Source: an uncultured Bacteroidota bacterium (lineage in GTDB: Bacteria; Bacteroidota; Bacteroidia; Chitinophagales; Chitinophagaceae). From it: a stretch of 23,474 bases of DNA. Of this stretch, positions 1-10,200 are shown one piece after another (the stretch's first letter is position 1; every line of letters starts with the position of its first letter). Position numbers and translations under genes: made by a program. Location: positions 1-23,474 of the forward strand of contig CAIJZG010000144.1 of NCBI GenBank assembly GCA_903825065.1. Reading direction: 5' to 3'. The notes beneath the pieces are model-generated. The model made no database searches. It worked only from the letters and a program-made list of their open reading frames with translations, and was not told the DNA's origin.

Positions 1-2780
1 AAATAAACAGGGATACATTCCGATTGACCATTTTTATCAAAATCCGAGATATATAATTTAGCGGGATGATTTTGATCTGCTTTAATACTCGAATTCAAAC
101 CAAAATTCCCCCCTACAATATCCAATTTCCCATCTCCATTTAAATCCGCAATTTTGATACAATTCCACCAACCACTTGAATGCGGTATTTCTCCTGTTTT
201 GTGAAAAGTATTTTTTGAAAATTTAAAAAAGCTGATCGGCATCCAATCACCAGCAACTATCAATTCCTTTTCACCATCTCCATCTAAATCAGCCCATTGA
301 GCATCGGTTATCATTCCTAACTTTTCTAAATCTGGTGCAATTTTATTGGTTACATCTGTAAAATTTCCTCCTCCATCATTTTGCAATAAAACACTAGAAG
401 CAGGGAGCCCATAACTTCCAGGAATATTTCTTGCCCCAATAAAAATATCTGGTTTTCCATCTTTATTAAAATCAATCACCCGAACACATGATGCATTAAT
501 ACTGATAACTGGCCATTTACTTTTGGAACTACTAAAATTTCCTTTACCATCATTAATATATAATCTTGTAAAAAGATAGGGTGAACCTTCTTTTACTTCA
601 TTTCCTCCCGATGCAACAATAAGATCCATATCACCATCACCATCGGCATCAAAAAATTCTGCCCCAATTGATTCAAAATAAGCATCCGCATTAAAGGCGA
701 TTTGTTTAGATTGGACGAAATGACCATTTGCATTTTGTAAAAATAGTTTGCAGGTATCCCCTTTTGCCCCACCCACAAAAAAGTCTTCCAGCCCATCACC
801 ATTTACATCAGCAACTGCTAATTTGGGTCCCTCAGTTGACAATAATTTCGGCATTAACCTTTCTACATTGAAGTCAACATATTCGTCTTCTTTGTGTTTG
901 ATATTACCACTAATTACTGCGGTAGTTATATCTTTATACAAATGCGAAGCTGCTTTGGGTATTGTTCTAGTGTCTTTAGCATCTTCCTGATTCAAAACCA
1001 AAACAGTATCAGCCTTAATATTCCTGATAGTTTGCTGTTTTTGATCAGCCCATTGCAGCACTAAACTATCTATTACTTTATGATCATTTAATCCAAATAA
1101 CAATTCCGGATTAACACTGCTTTGAAATCCACGTGTTGGCATTTGCTCTAAAACTTGTTGCGAATTACCAGTATAAATTGTTGCCCTTGCTCCTAACCCA
1201 AAATTATTGGGCGATTTTCCCTTCAATTTTATTTTTAAAAAATGATGCTTTAATTTTTCAGTAGACAGATTCCGATAAATAGAAGCTTCCTCATTTTGAT
1301 TATTAATTACCAGATCAAGATCTCCATCGCCGTCTAAATCTGCATAAGCAGCACCGCTACTAAACCCAAGTTTTCCAAACCCAAGTTCTGCTGCCTGATT
1401 TTTGAAAATTAGATTTTTTTGATTTACAAATGCAAAATTTGCAATGGGAGTTGATGGCATTTTTTTTAAGAAATCCATAAAATCGTACCCGCCCTGCATC
1501 ACTTTCGACATAACTTCTTGGCTATTGAAATACGCCAGGAAATCTTGATTAGTTAAATCTTTTAAAATGCCGTTACAAACAAACAAATCTTTGTTTCCAT
1601 CATTATCAAAATCAAAACTCAAAACACCCCAACTCCAACCTGTAGCATCTACCCCAGCCAATTGTGCAATCTCACTAAAGGTTCCGTCCTGATTATTTAA
1701 TTGCAAAGTATTACCAGTAAACTGATGATGGAAATCAAGTTGATTTTTCGCATTTTGAACATCATATATATCAAACTTAATTGTAGTCTTTAATCTATAA
1801 TCGTTTTCAGGCAACATTTCCGATGTAAACAAATCTAAATAACCATCATTATTTATATCCGACAAATCAGTACCCATAGCACCATTACTAATATGCCCCA
1901 TCGAACTGGATATACTCTCTTTGAAGGTTCCATCGTGTTGATTGATATATAAATAATCTCTTTCAAAGAAATCATTTGCTACATAAATATCTTCCCAACC
2001 ATCGTTATTTACATCTCCAACAGTAACCCCTAAACCAAAAGCTATTTCAGGACTATAAATTCCAGATGAAGCAGTTACATCATTAAACTTTCCATGATCA
2101 TTTCTATATAATCGATCGCCATTAATTGGATCTCTTACTTCCCGCGCATTTTTTTTATAACCAAAATTATCTATTGACCGAGGACTATTGTTTATAATAA
2201 AACAATCCAGGTCGCCATCATGGTCATAATCAAAGAAAATAGCCTGAGTAGATGCACCTTTATCATCTAATCCATACTCATGAGCTTGCTCTAGAAAAGT
2301 GCCATTTTTTTGATTAATATATAATTCATTGGAACGGTCATCCCCATTAATGATTCCTGCATTACAAACATAAATATCAAGCCAACCATCTCCATTAATA
2401 TCTACCATAGTAACACCAGTATGCCACTTATGCGTACTCGATATTTTTGCAAGGGTTGTAATATCTTCAAATTGAAAGTTGCCTTTATTCCGATATAACT
2501 TATTTTCTCCTTGATTTGATGTAAAAAAAATATCTGGTTTGCCATCATTATCAATATCCCCAATAGCTACTCCACCCCCATTATAAAAATTATGGTAATT
2601 GAGGATGCTCATTTCTTTAGAATCAGTAACAGTATTAGTGAATTTTACATTTGTTTGAGAAGAAGGTAACAAATCAAATAACGCACCATTTGAAGGGTCA
2701 TTCTTCGAAGGAGAACAAGCAATTAAAAATATGGCAGTAAATAAAAAGGCTCTAACTCCACATTTAAAAAAAATCAACAT
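1..2780 (-). CDS. FG-GAP/VCBS repeat lipoprotein with ASPIC/UnbV domain (paralog A), 3' end beyond window
   Basis: The reading frame starts at the ATG at 2780-2778 and stays open to the left edge, giving 926 complete codons; the C-terminus is missing. The N-terminus is a lipoprotein signal: a hydrophobic stretch, then a lipobox ending L-I-A-C, with Cys22 as the lipidated residue. Seven calcium-type repeats of the form DxDxDGxxD follow (for example DIDNDGKPD, DINGDGWLD, DYDHDGDLD), then an ASPIC/UnbV domain at about residues 498-580 (RGFQSS, then a FGLN segment and a QWAD segment), then more repeats (DVNGDGLED, DADGDGDMD, DFNKDGKPD, DLDGDGEKE, DLNGDGKLD). By alignment with the two neighbouring paralogs about 190 residues are missing. 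FG-GAP repeats usually build beta-propellers, so I infer two propellers around the ASPIC domain on a cell-surface or periplasmic lipoprotein. The ligand is unknown. It is separated from the other paralogs by a plus-strand gene and has its own promoter. Confidence 0.9.
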   Translation of the reverse strand, partial: MLIFFKCGVRAFLFTAIFLIACSPSKNDPSNGALFDLLPSSQTNVKFTNTVTDSKEMSILNYHNFYNGGGVAIGDIDNDGKPDIFFTSNQGENKLYRNKGNFQFEDITTLAKISSTHKWHTGVTMVDINGDGWLDIYVCNAGIINGDDRSNELYINQKNGTFLEQAHEYGLDDKGASTQAIFFDYDHDGDLDCFIINNSPRSIDNFGYKKNAREVRDPINGDRLYRNDHGKFNDVTASSGIYSPEIAFGLGVTVGDVNNDGWEDIYVANDFFERDYLYINQHDGTFKESISSSMGHISNGAMGTDLSDINNDGYLDLFTSEMLPENDYRLKTTIKFDIYDVQNAKNQLDFHHQFTGNTLQLNNQDGTFSEIAQLAGVDATGWSWGVLSFDFDNDGNKDLFVCNGILKDLTNQDFLAYFNSQEVMSKVMQGGYDFMDFLKKMPSTPIANFAFVNQKNLIFKNQAAELGFGKLGFSSGAAYADLDGDGDLDLVINNQNEEASIYRNLSTEKLKHHFLKIKLKGKSPNNFGLGARATIYTGNSQQVLEQMPTRGFQSSVNPELLFGLNDHKVIDSLVLQWADQKQQTIRNIKADTVLVLNQEDAKDTRTIPKAASHLYKDITTAVISGNIKHKEDEYVDFNVERLMPKLLSTEGPKLAVADVNGDGLEDFFVGGAKGDTCKLFLQNANGHFVQSKQIAFNADAYFESIGAEFFDADGDGDMDLIVASGGNEVKEGSPYLFTRLYINDGKGNFSSSKSKWPVISINASCVRVIDFNKDGKPDIFIGARNIPGSYGLPASSVLLQNDGGGNFTDVTNKIAPDLEKLGMITDAQWADLDGDGEKELIVAGDWMPISFFKFSKNTFHKTGEIPHSSGWWNCIKIADLNGDGKLDIVGGNFGLNSSIKADQNHPAKLYISDFDKNGQSECIPVY

Positions 2781-2810
2781 ATGACCAAAATCTAAAATGA
2801 AACAATGCAG

Positions 2811-2840
2811 CAAATTAGCTCTTTTATAAAAGCATTCAAA
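2811..2840 (-). promoter_or_regulatory. Bacteroidota-type promoter of VCBS paralog A
   Basis: Read on the minus strand, TTTG (2840-2837) is followed after 19 bp by TAATTTG (2817-2811). This resembles the Bacteroidota sigma factor pattern of a -33 TTTG/TTG and a -7 TAnnTTTG, although the -7 box here has one base fewer between TA and TTTG. Transcription would begin near 2804, leaving a leader of about 24 nt before the ATG at 2780. It is the best-formed promoter candidate in the window because both elements are present at the expected spacing. Confidence 0.5.
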
Positions 2841-2909
2841 AAGAGAATTAAGGAGGATTTACAAAACTGTTAAAATCAAGTTTAGAGCGCATTACAGCTA
2901 ATTTTTTAT

Positions 2910-2916
2910 TAATTTG
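2910..2916 (+). promoter_or_regulatory. Possible -7 element for the SRPBCC/GyrI-like gene
   Basis: TAATTTG lies 22 bp before the ATG at 2939 and matches the -7 type box seen upstream of other genes here. No convincing TTG lies at the expected -33 distance, so the call rests on the -7 box and its position alone. An ATTAATTT sequence is repeated at 2908-2915 and 2921-2928, which makes the region low in complexity. Confidence 0.3.
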
Positions 2917-2938
2917 CAACATTAATTTACCACTCGCT

Positions 2939-3895
2939 ATGAAGAGATTTTTTTTATTGATTCTTATTGCATTATCTATATTTACTGTATCTACCTATAT
3001 TTTTATTCCTGGAACCATTCAAATTACAAGTTCCGCTGTGATGCAGGCTTCTGAAAATGGAACTGAACGCATTATAATGAATAAAGAAACCTGGAGTAGT
3101 TGGTGGAATTATAATCTCAAAGACTCGCTCTCAAAAGTTCCTACTAAGAATTTAGTAAACTATTCCTTAAACGGAGACAGTTTTGAAATTACTGAACTAT
3201 TATACAAAGCTGCCAAAATAAATATTAAACACAATTCACAAACTTTAAGTACCAAAATGATCCTTGTACCATTGAATGTAGATTCAACCGGAGTTCAATG
3301 GTCGTATACTATTAAAAGTAGCCTGAACCCTTATGAGCGTATTTCGCAATACTTAGATGCTTCAAAGGTTAAAAATAATATGGACCAAGTATTGGTGCAT
3401 TTGAAAGATTATCTACAAAGAGATGAGAACATTTATGGCATACACATTACCAGAGAATCAACTAAAGACACCACTCTGGTATTAACAAAAGTAATCTTAG
3501 CCAGCCAACCAACTACTAAGGATATTTATAATGCGATTAATCAATTGCAACAATTTGCAAAAAGTAACAATGCTATCCCAACTGGAAATCCTATCTACCA
3601 TATCGATCCCAAAGAGAATAATAAATATCAGTTAATGTGCGCATTACCAATAAGTCATCCTATTAAACCTAACGCCAAATTTTCCAACATCTCAATGGTT
3701 AAAGGAAGTTTTATGGTTACAGAAGTAATCGGTGGAGAGGCAACGCTTAATAATGCTGCAAAAAAAATGCAACAATATTTTAATGATTATCATCGTGTAA
3801 CAATGGCTATCAACTTTACAATGCTTGTTTCAGATAGAATGTATCAAACCGATACTTCGAAATGGATAAGCCGACTTTATTATCCTGTGTATTAA
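2939..3895 (+). CDS. Membrane-anchored SRPBCC (polyketide cyclase-like) plus GyrI-like domain protein
   Basis: This 318-residue protein begins with an uncleaved-looking hydrophobic helix (residues 3-22), so it is probably anchored in the inner membrane or exported. Residues about 25-160 resemble an SRPBCC/polyketide-cyclase small-ligand-binding fold, including the I-P-G-T-I strand and the typical W-x-x-W-W segment (WSSWW, 52-56). Residues about 165-318 resemble the GyrI-like (AraC effector-binding) fold: a GNPIYHID motif near 217, a CALPI strand near 234, a VIGGEATL turn near 263, and a C-terminal YYPV strand. The two-domain order is known in Bacteroidota proteins of unknown function. No DNA-binding domain is present, so it is unlikely to be a transcription factor by itself. 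It is the only plus-strand gene within the run of minus-strand VCBS genes and converges on paralog B with a 17-bp gap. Its ligand and role are unknown. Confidence 0.8.
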   Translation: MKRFFLLILIALSIFTVSTYIFIPGTIQITSSAVMQASENGTERIIMNKETWSSWWNYNLKDSLSKVPTKNLVNYSLNGDSFEITELLYKAAKINIKHNSQTLSTKMILVPLNVDSTGVQWSYTIKSSLNPYERISQYLDASKVKNNMDQVLVHLKDYLQRDENIYGIHITRESTKDTTLVLTKVILASQPTTKDIYNAINQLQQFAKSNNAIPTGNPIYHIDPKENNKYQLMCALPISHPIKPNAKFSNISMVKGSFMVTEVIGGEATLNNAAKKMQQYFNDYHRVTMAINFTMLVSDRMYQTDTSKWISRLYYPVY

Positions 3896-3912
3896 AATAA
3901 ATAATTCAGTTC

Positions 3913-6900
3913 TTATTTTTTTATCATTTCATCAGCAAATTGAATCAATTGAGTGCTATCATTATTTTTTGCAATGATGTAAGATACTTTTCCTCCTATT
4001 GTAATTTTTCGAATATGCCGGCTCTCCCCTTTTAATGGAAGACCATTAATATTTTCAGCAGTAAAAACACCTTTCCCTTTATTTAATAGAATAGTTCCGA
4101 AATCAGCATCATACCTTCCCATTTGAATATTGTTTGCATAATAATTACCAACTAATAATATATCAGGCAGATTATCATGATTTGCATCTACCACTATGGC
4201 ATCTTTGAAAGGGCTTAATTGAGCCCTCCATGGCATAGGCTGAACTTCAAAAGTTAAATTTCCTTGATTTACCAAAATGGCATTTGAAAAATAATTAGCA
4301 GTTAATATTTTTGATGCATTTAATTTTTCTTTCCCGAATATTTCACTTAGACTCGCCTTTGCAAAATCAGCAGCATACAAATATTTCTTTTTTATAAGTG
4401 GAATTTGTTTTTGCAATTCATCCTTATTTGCAAATGGTAATTCTTTATCATTTAAATAATAAGTTAATATCTGTTCTTTTTTGCCATTATCATCAAAGTC
4501 GTTATAATATATTTTAACTGGTTTTGATTCACTAGCCTGCAATCTGCTATTCAAACCTAAGTTACCTGCTATTAAATCTATATCTCCATCATTGTCAATA
4601 TCAATTGGCAGAATAAAATTCCACCAACCCTTTTTATCTGTAAGTATTTTTTTAGTGAATGTTCCACTATTATTTAGAAAAGCATAAATACCATTCCATT
4701 CTGTGCAAACTAAAAGATCCTGATCACCATCTTTATCAATGTCAAACCAAATGGCCTGTGTAATCATTCCAAGATCTTTGATGTCTTTTGAAATTTTATC
4801 AGAAACATCTGTAAAATGTCCCTTCCCATCGTTCTGCAAAAGATAGGACCTAGGATTTTCTCCGTATTGCATAGGTATTGACCTTCCTGCAATAAATAAA
4901 TCCATTGCTCCGTCTCCATTAAAATCAGAAGCCGTAATACTAGATGCATTAACAAATATATTATCGAAAGCATGATCCATTTTGGTAAATACTGCTTGTC
5001 CATTATTGAGATAAATTCTTGGACTTAAATGAGCATCAGGTCCAAAGAACTCATTCCCACCACTAGCAACTACCAAATCTAAATTGCCATCATGGTTTAC
5101 ATCAACCCAAATTGCATCAATATCTTCATAAGAACTATCAGCATCTAGCACAATTTGATTTGACCTTAGGAATTTTCCATTTTTCTGTTGTAAGAACAAA
5201 CCAGGTTTTTTATCCCGAGATGATCCAATAAAAACATCTTCTAATCCATCATGATTAATATCAGCCACTGCAAGCGCAGGACCTTCAGTAGAAAGCATAT
5301 GCGGCAATAATGCTTCTCTATCAAATTCTGGAAAAGCATTTTCCTCATGTTTATAAGACATTGCTACTTCCTTACTAATATCTTTCATTTTTCTAGTTGG
5401 CTCTACCCAGAAACGATGATAATTTTCATAATCAAATTTTGGCAACCCTTTTGTATAGGTGAAAGTATAAGCTGATCTCTTTGCTGAAAATTGTATGGCT
5501 TGATAGGTATTATCAGGCCATATTAAAAAAGCAGAATCGATTTTGGTATTGTATAATCCTATGTGAATTGGACCTTCCATGCTTGATTGAAATCCTCTTA
5601 CTGGATTTTTTTCATATGTACGAATTCCTTTATCAGCATACACCACAATTTTAGCGCCAAGTGCATTAATGTTTTTTTCAGAACCTTTTAATTTTATTTC
5701 AGCATAGGGCCTTTTCTGCAGATCGTTGCTTTTGTTTTTATAAAGTGTTGCAGCTTCGTCAATATTATTCACAAGAATATCCAGATCGCCATCATTATCA
5801 AAGTCGGCATATACGGATCCGTTGGAATAAGTAGGCTTATCGTTAATTATTTGTTCGTTAATGTCTGCAAATTTCAAATCACCTTTATTAAGAAATAGTT
5901 TGTTCGGAATTTTAATTTCCGGAAATTTATTTATTAAAGCCAGATCTTTTTCTTCAACTCTATTTTCAGCGATTTTATTCTGCATTTCCCTATCAGAAAT
6001 GAAATTGATATAGTCCATTTCATTCATTCTCTTGGGAATTCCATTTGAAATGAATAAATCTTTTAAACCATCATTATCAAAATCCATCCATAATGGAGCC
6101 CAACTCCAATCTGTGGCATAGACGCCTGAGTATAATCCAACTTCACTAAACATGCCGTTTCTTCTATTCAGCTGCAAATTGTTTCTTGTGTATTGATAAT
6201 TATAACCAGAATTAATTTTGAGTTGAAAGATATCAAACTCGTCTTCGCCCAAAGACCTTTTAAGAATTAAAGGGTCGGAGGGAAGCATATCCATTGAAAT
6301 AATTTCTGGATAACCATCATTATTTACATCAGCCACATCTACCCCCATTGAAAACTGACTGGTATGCATAATATGTTGCGAAATTTCTTCTTTGAAGGTT
6401 CCGTTTTTTTGATTGATGTATAGATAATCATTTTCATGAAAATCGTTTCCAACATAAATATCTGGATATCCATCATAATTAATATCAGCTACTGCAACAC
6501 CCAAGCCATAACTAATGGCAGAACTATTGATACCGGTTTGTTGAGTTACATCTACGAATTTTCCATTGCCATCATTTCTATAAATTCTATCTCCCGATAA
6601 TGCATCATAAGTACCCAAAAAATTGGCACGTGGCGCAAATACACCATTCCGGTGAACTGAATGGTTTAAAAGAAACATGTCAAGATCACCATCCATATCA
6701 TAATCAATGAAAACAGCTTGTGTACTAAACCCAGAAAAATCTAACCCATATTGTTTTGCTTCATCTTCATAGAATGGAACGCCATTTTTATCAATTCCCT
6801 TACAAATCAACAGTTGATTATGTCCGTGTAAAGTTTCGAACTCACCTACACGGCAAATATAAATATCTAGCAACCCGTCATTATTAATATCGATTACCGA

Positions 6901-7254
6901 TACACCAGTTGACCATCCTCCATCCTGTGGAATTTTTGCTTCTTTTGTTACATCTTGAAATTGCAATTCCCCCTTATTCAAATACATTTTATTTTCTCCC
7001 TGATTGGCACTCATGAAAACATCAATCAGCCCATCATTATTAAAATCGCCGGAACCTACGCCTCCACCATTATAATAATACATGTATTTAAACATGTTGA
7101 ATTGTTGTGTTGGCGTTAATTTATTTGAAAAAGTTAATCCGGTTTTACTGCTATCTAATACTTCAAATAAAGCATCTGGCTTAACGCTTGTTTCATGACA
7201 AGCTGTTAAAATAACTGATGCGCAAACAAGGAATTTGATAACAGATAATTTCAT
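3913..7254 (-). CDS. FG-GAP/VCBS repeat lipoprotein with ASPIC/UnbV domain (paralog B)
   Basis: The protein has 1113 residues. The signal peptide ends in the lipobox L-T-A-C with Cys19 as the lipidation site. Seven DxDxDGxxD repeats lie in the first half (DFNNDGLID, DINNDGLLD, DYDMDGDLD, DINYDGYPD, DVNNDGYPE, DFDNDGLKD, DFDNDGDLD). An ASPIC/UnbV domain follows at about 505-585, with NALGAKIVVY, RGFQSSM and LIWPDN. Six further repeats fill the second half (DINHDGLED, DVNHDGNLD, DFNGDGAMD, DIDKDGDQD, DIDNDGDID, DANHDNLPD). The likely fold is two calcium-stabilised beta-propellers around the ASPIC domain. It starts 25 bp after the stop of paralog C on the same strand, without a terminator or promoter-like box between them, so the two are probably cotranscribed. 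No catalytic motif was recognised; a surface binding or scaffold role next to SusCD is inferred. Confidence 0.93.
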   Translation of the reverse strand: MKLSVIKFLVCASVILTACHETSVKPDALFEVLDSSKTGLTFSNKLTPTQQFNMFKYMYYYNGGGVGSGDFNNDGLIDVFMSANQGENKMYLNKGELQFQDVTKEAKIPQDGGWSTGVSVIDINNDGLLDIYICRVGEFETLHGHNQLLICKGIDKNGVPFYEDEAKQYGLDFSGFSTQAVFIDYDMDGDLDMFLLNHSVHRNGVFAPRANFLGTYDALSGDRIYRNDGNGKFVDVTQQTGINSSAISYGLGVAVADINYDGYPDIYVGNDFHENDYLYINQKNGTFKEEISQHIMHTSQFSMGVDVADVNNDGYPEIISMDMLPSDPLILKRSLGEDEFDIFQLKINSGYNYQYTRNNLQLNRRNGMFSEVGLYSGVYATDWSWAPLWMDFDNDGLKDLFISNGIPKRMNEMDYINFISDREMQNKIAENRVEEKDLALINKFPEIKIPNKLFLNKGDLKFADINEQIINDKPTYSNGSVYADFDNDGDLDILVNNIDEAATLYKNKSNDLQKRPYAEIKLKGSEKNINALGAKIVVYADKGIRTYEKNPVRGFQSSMEGPIHIGLYNTKIDSAFLIWPDNTYQAIQFSAKRSAYTFTYTKGLPKFDYENYHRFWVEPTRKMKDISKEVAMSYKHEENAFPEFDREALLPHMLSTEGPALAVADINHDGLEDVFIGSSRDKKPGLFLQQKNGKFLRSNQIVLDADSSYEDIDAIWVDVNHDGNLDLVVASGGNEFFGPDAHLSPRIYLNNGQAVFTKMDHAFDNIFVNASSITASDFNGDGAMDLFIAGRSIPMQYGENPRSYLLQNDGKGHFTDVSDKISKDIKDLGMITQAIWFDIDKDGDQDLLVCTEWNGIYAFLNNSGTFTKKILTDKKGWWNFILPIDIDNDGDIDLIAGNLGLNSRLQASESKPVKIYYNDFDDNGKKEQILTYYLNDKELPFANKDELQKQIPLIKKKYLYAADFAKASLSEIFGKEKLNASKILTANYFSNAILVNQGNLTFEVQPMPWRAQLSPFKDAIVVDANHDNLPDILLVGNYYANNIQMGRYDADFGTILLNKGKGVFTAENINGLPLKGESRHIRKITIGGKVSYIIAKNNDSTQLIQFADEMIKK

Positions 7255-7279
7255 ATTGATATTAGAAAACAGCTTTCGT

Positions 7280-10200
7280 TTATTTAGTTGTATTTACTTT
7301 AAAAAGAATAGGGAACAAATCATTTCTCAAAAAGATGAGATCTTTACCAGCTTTTGTTTTTATTTCTTTGATATCACGAACCTGGCCATTTATTTCAACA
7401 CCTGATTGACTTTTTGTTATCAATTGTAAATGTCTGCTTCCTTTATTTAAAAGTATCGAGCCTGTTGATGCATCTAATCTTTCGAACTGTGGTAAAAATC
7501 CAAATTCGTTTCCACCTATTACAATATCTAATTTTCCATCACCGTCTAAATCGGAACAACTGATTGCATTAGCTGAAGAGAATTGAATTTCTGAGGGCAA
7601 TTTTTGAATTGTAAAAGTATCAGTACCATTATTGTATGCAATAATAGAAGCACCATAATTGAACTGCAGCACCCTACAAGTATTAATTAATTCATTGGAG
7701 AATAATTCCTGTATGGGCTTTTTTGCATAATCCATATGTTTTAAATTCTTCTTTTTTAATGAAGGAACCTGATCTTCCATTTCGTGTTTCATAAAAAAAG
7801 GCATATCCTTTCCATCAATGGTATTAGTAATAATTCTATCACTAGATTGGTTTTGATCAAAATCGTTGATCCATAGTTTTACTGGATGCTCATTATCTGG
7901 CTTCAAACAAAAGTTTTCTCCGATATTTCCTATTATCAAATCTTTTCTTCCATCACCATCAATGTCAGCAATAGCTAATGACTGCCACCAGCCATAAAGG
8001 TTTGAAAGATTAGTGTGTTGCTCTATAAAGTGATCTTTGCTAAAAGAAAAAATCCTAGGGGCCATCCACTCACCAACAATAATGAGTTCTTTTTGGCTAT
8101 CACCCATAATATCAGCCCATACGGCACTTGTAACCATTCCGATATTTGCGATGTCCGGATTTTTGGTTTTTGCGATATCAGTAAAGTGCCCTTTCCCATC
8201 GTTAAGAAATAAATAACTACTAGGTGCTACCCCATAGTTACGTGGTTCAGATCTACCCCCAACAAATAAATCAGGGAATCCATCGTGATTAAAATCTTCG
8301 GCAATTGCAACAGAAATATTCATGCCTGCATTTGGAAATGCATAAGGATCGATTTCGAAATTTCCTTTGCCATCATTCCGGAACATACGCAATTGCATTT
8401 GCCTACTCTCAGGTTTATTATTATTCCCACCCGGGCAAATTAACAAATCAAGATCTCCATCATGATCATAATCAAAAAACAAAATAGCAACGTCTTCGAA
8501 GTCTTTATACATCTCGATAGACTTCTCTTCTTTTTTTGTGAAATTTCCTTTTGCATCCTGGAGATATATTTGCCCTGCGTGTCCTGCGGTTCCTCCAATA
8601 AAAATATCTTCTAACCCATCATTATTTACATCAGCTACTGCAGCTTTTGGCCCTTCTCTGGAAGTCATTTTAGGCAGATTTCTTTCGTAATAGAAATCAA
8701 TATTTGCATCCTCCTGATGTTTTTCAAAAATCGATTTAACAGAATCCATCAAGGGAAGCACTTTAGTTTTTGCAAATAAGTAATCTGCTTTAATGTTATT
8801 TTCCTGTTTTAATACAAGTACTGTGTCGATTGCAGGATGCATTATTTTAGTTACAGAAAGGTTGGGCCAAATAACTACCATTGAATCGATATTCTTATTA
8901 ATACCCAATCCAATTATTTGTTTATAATCCATGGAAGATTGAAAGCCTCTACTAGGATACAATTCCCTTGTAATTATTTCATCTCCTCTATATATATTTA
9001 TTTTAGTGCCTATTGCAAAAGTATTTTTTGCGCCTCCAATTAGTTTAAGCCCGATGTAATGGTTCTTATTTATTTCTCTGCTGTTATTCTTATAAACAAA
9101 TGAAGGTTGGTTTTCATTGTTAACTACTAAATCAAGATCGCCGTCATTATCCAAATCAGCATATGCTGCACCATTAGAAAAGCTTGGTTGTTTGAATCCC
9201 CATGCTGTGGCCATATCTTTAAATCGTAGGTCATGTTGATTCTGATAAGCTTTATTTAATAAAGGGTTTTGAGGTATATGTTTTAATACTTCGTCAACAC
9301 TTTGCTTTTTACCTGTTAACACCATTTTCTGAATAACATCATTTGCAAAGAACTCTATGAAGTCAAGATCTGTAACATCTCTATTCACTCCATTACACAC
9401 ATAAATATCATTGTAACCATCGTTATCCATATCGAACATTAGGGCTCCCCAGCTCCAATCTGAAGCAGAGATCCCACCATAATTTGCAACTTCTTTAAAC
9501 TTTCCAGATTTGTCGTTGATCTGTAAACAATTTTTTACATACTGATAGTAAAATCCTGAGCTGAGTTTACTATTAAAAAGATCAATATTATCAAATGCAC
9601 CTGTAGTCTTTAAACGATAATCAATATCAGGTAACATATCCGTATTGAATATGTCTGGAGATCCATCATTATTTACATCTGCCATATCAGATCCCATTGA
9701 TGAGAAACTGGTATGTTTTACTCGATCTTCAAATTCATCTTTAAAAGTGCCATTCTTTTGATTCACATAGAGGTAATCCCTTTCATAACTATCGTTCGAC
9801 ACATAGATATCAGGGTATCCATCCCCATTAATATCGCCAACAGAAATTCCCAAACCGAAACTAATTAAACTGCTATGTATTCCTGCTTCTTTTGTTACCT
9901 CCGTAAAATGCCCGTTATCATTTCTAAATAAATGATTGCCACCTCCTTTTAAAAACTCTCCTACTTTCCATTCTTTTTCTGGAAGATCTCTTCGATTATT
10001 AAAACCCAACTGGTTAACTGGGATAGGACTATTATCAATCATAAAACAATCCAGATCCCCATCCATATCATAATCGAAGAATGAAACCTGTGTGGAATAC
10101 GCTTTATGATCTAGTCCATAAGCAGCAGCTGATTCTGTAAAAGTTTCATTGTGATTATTAATGTATAATTTATTTCGTCGGTTCCCAGTTGACATATGCC

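Noticed and set aside
593..802. Minus-strand 69-codon frame near the left end
   Set aside because: It is out of frame with the FG-GAP repeats; the frame running 2780 to 1 carries the DxDxDG motifs and the ASPIC domain.
748..990. Plus-strand 80-codon frame
   Set aside because: It is antisense to the VCBS paralog A coding frame, with low-complexity Ser/Pro content expected from reversed repeat DNA.
3893..3930. Possible bidirectional terminator between the convergent genes
   Set aside because: Only an AT-only stem (AAAATAA with TTATTTT) and a T-run are present; the stem is too weak to call.
8015..8487. Two short plus-strand frames inside paralog C
   Set aside because: They are antisense to conserved repeat-coding sequence and have no family resemblance.
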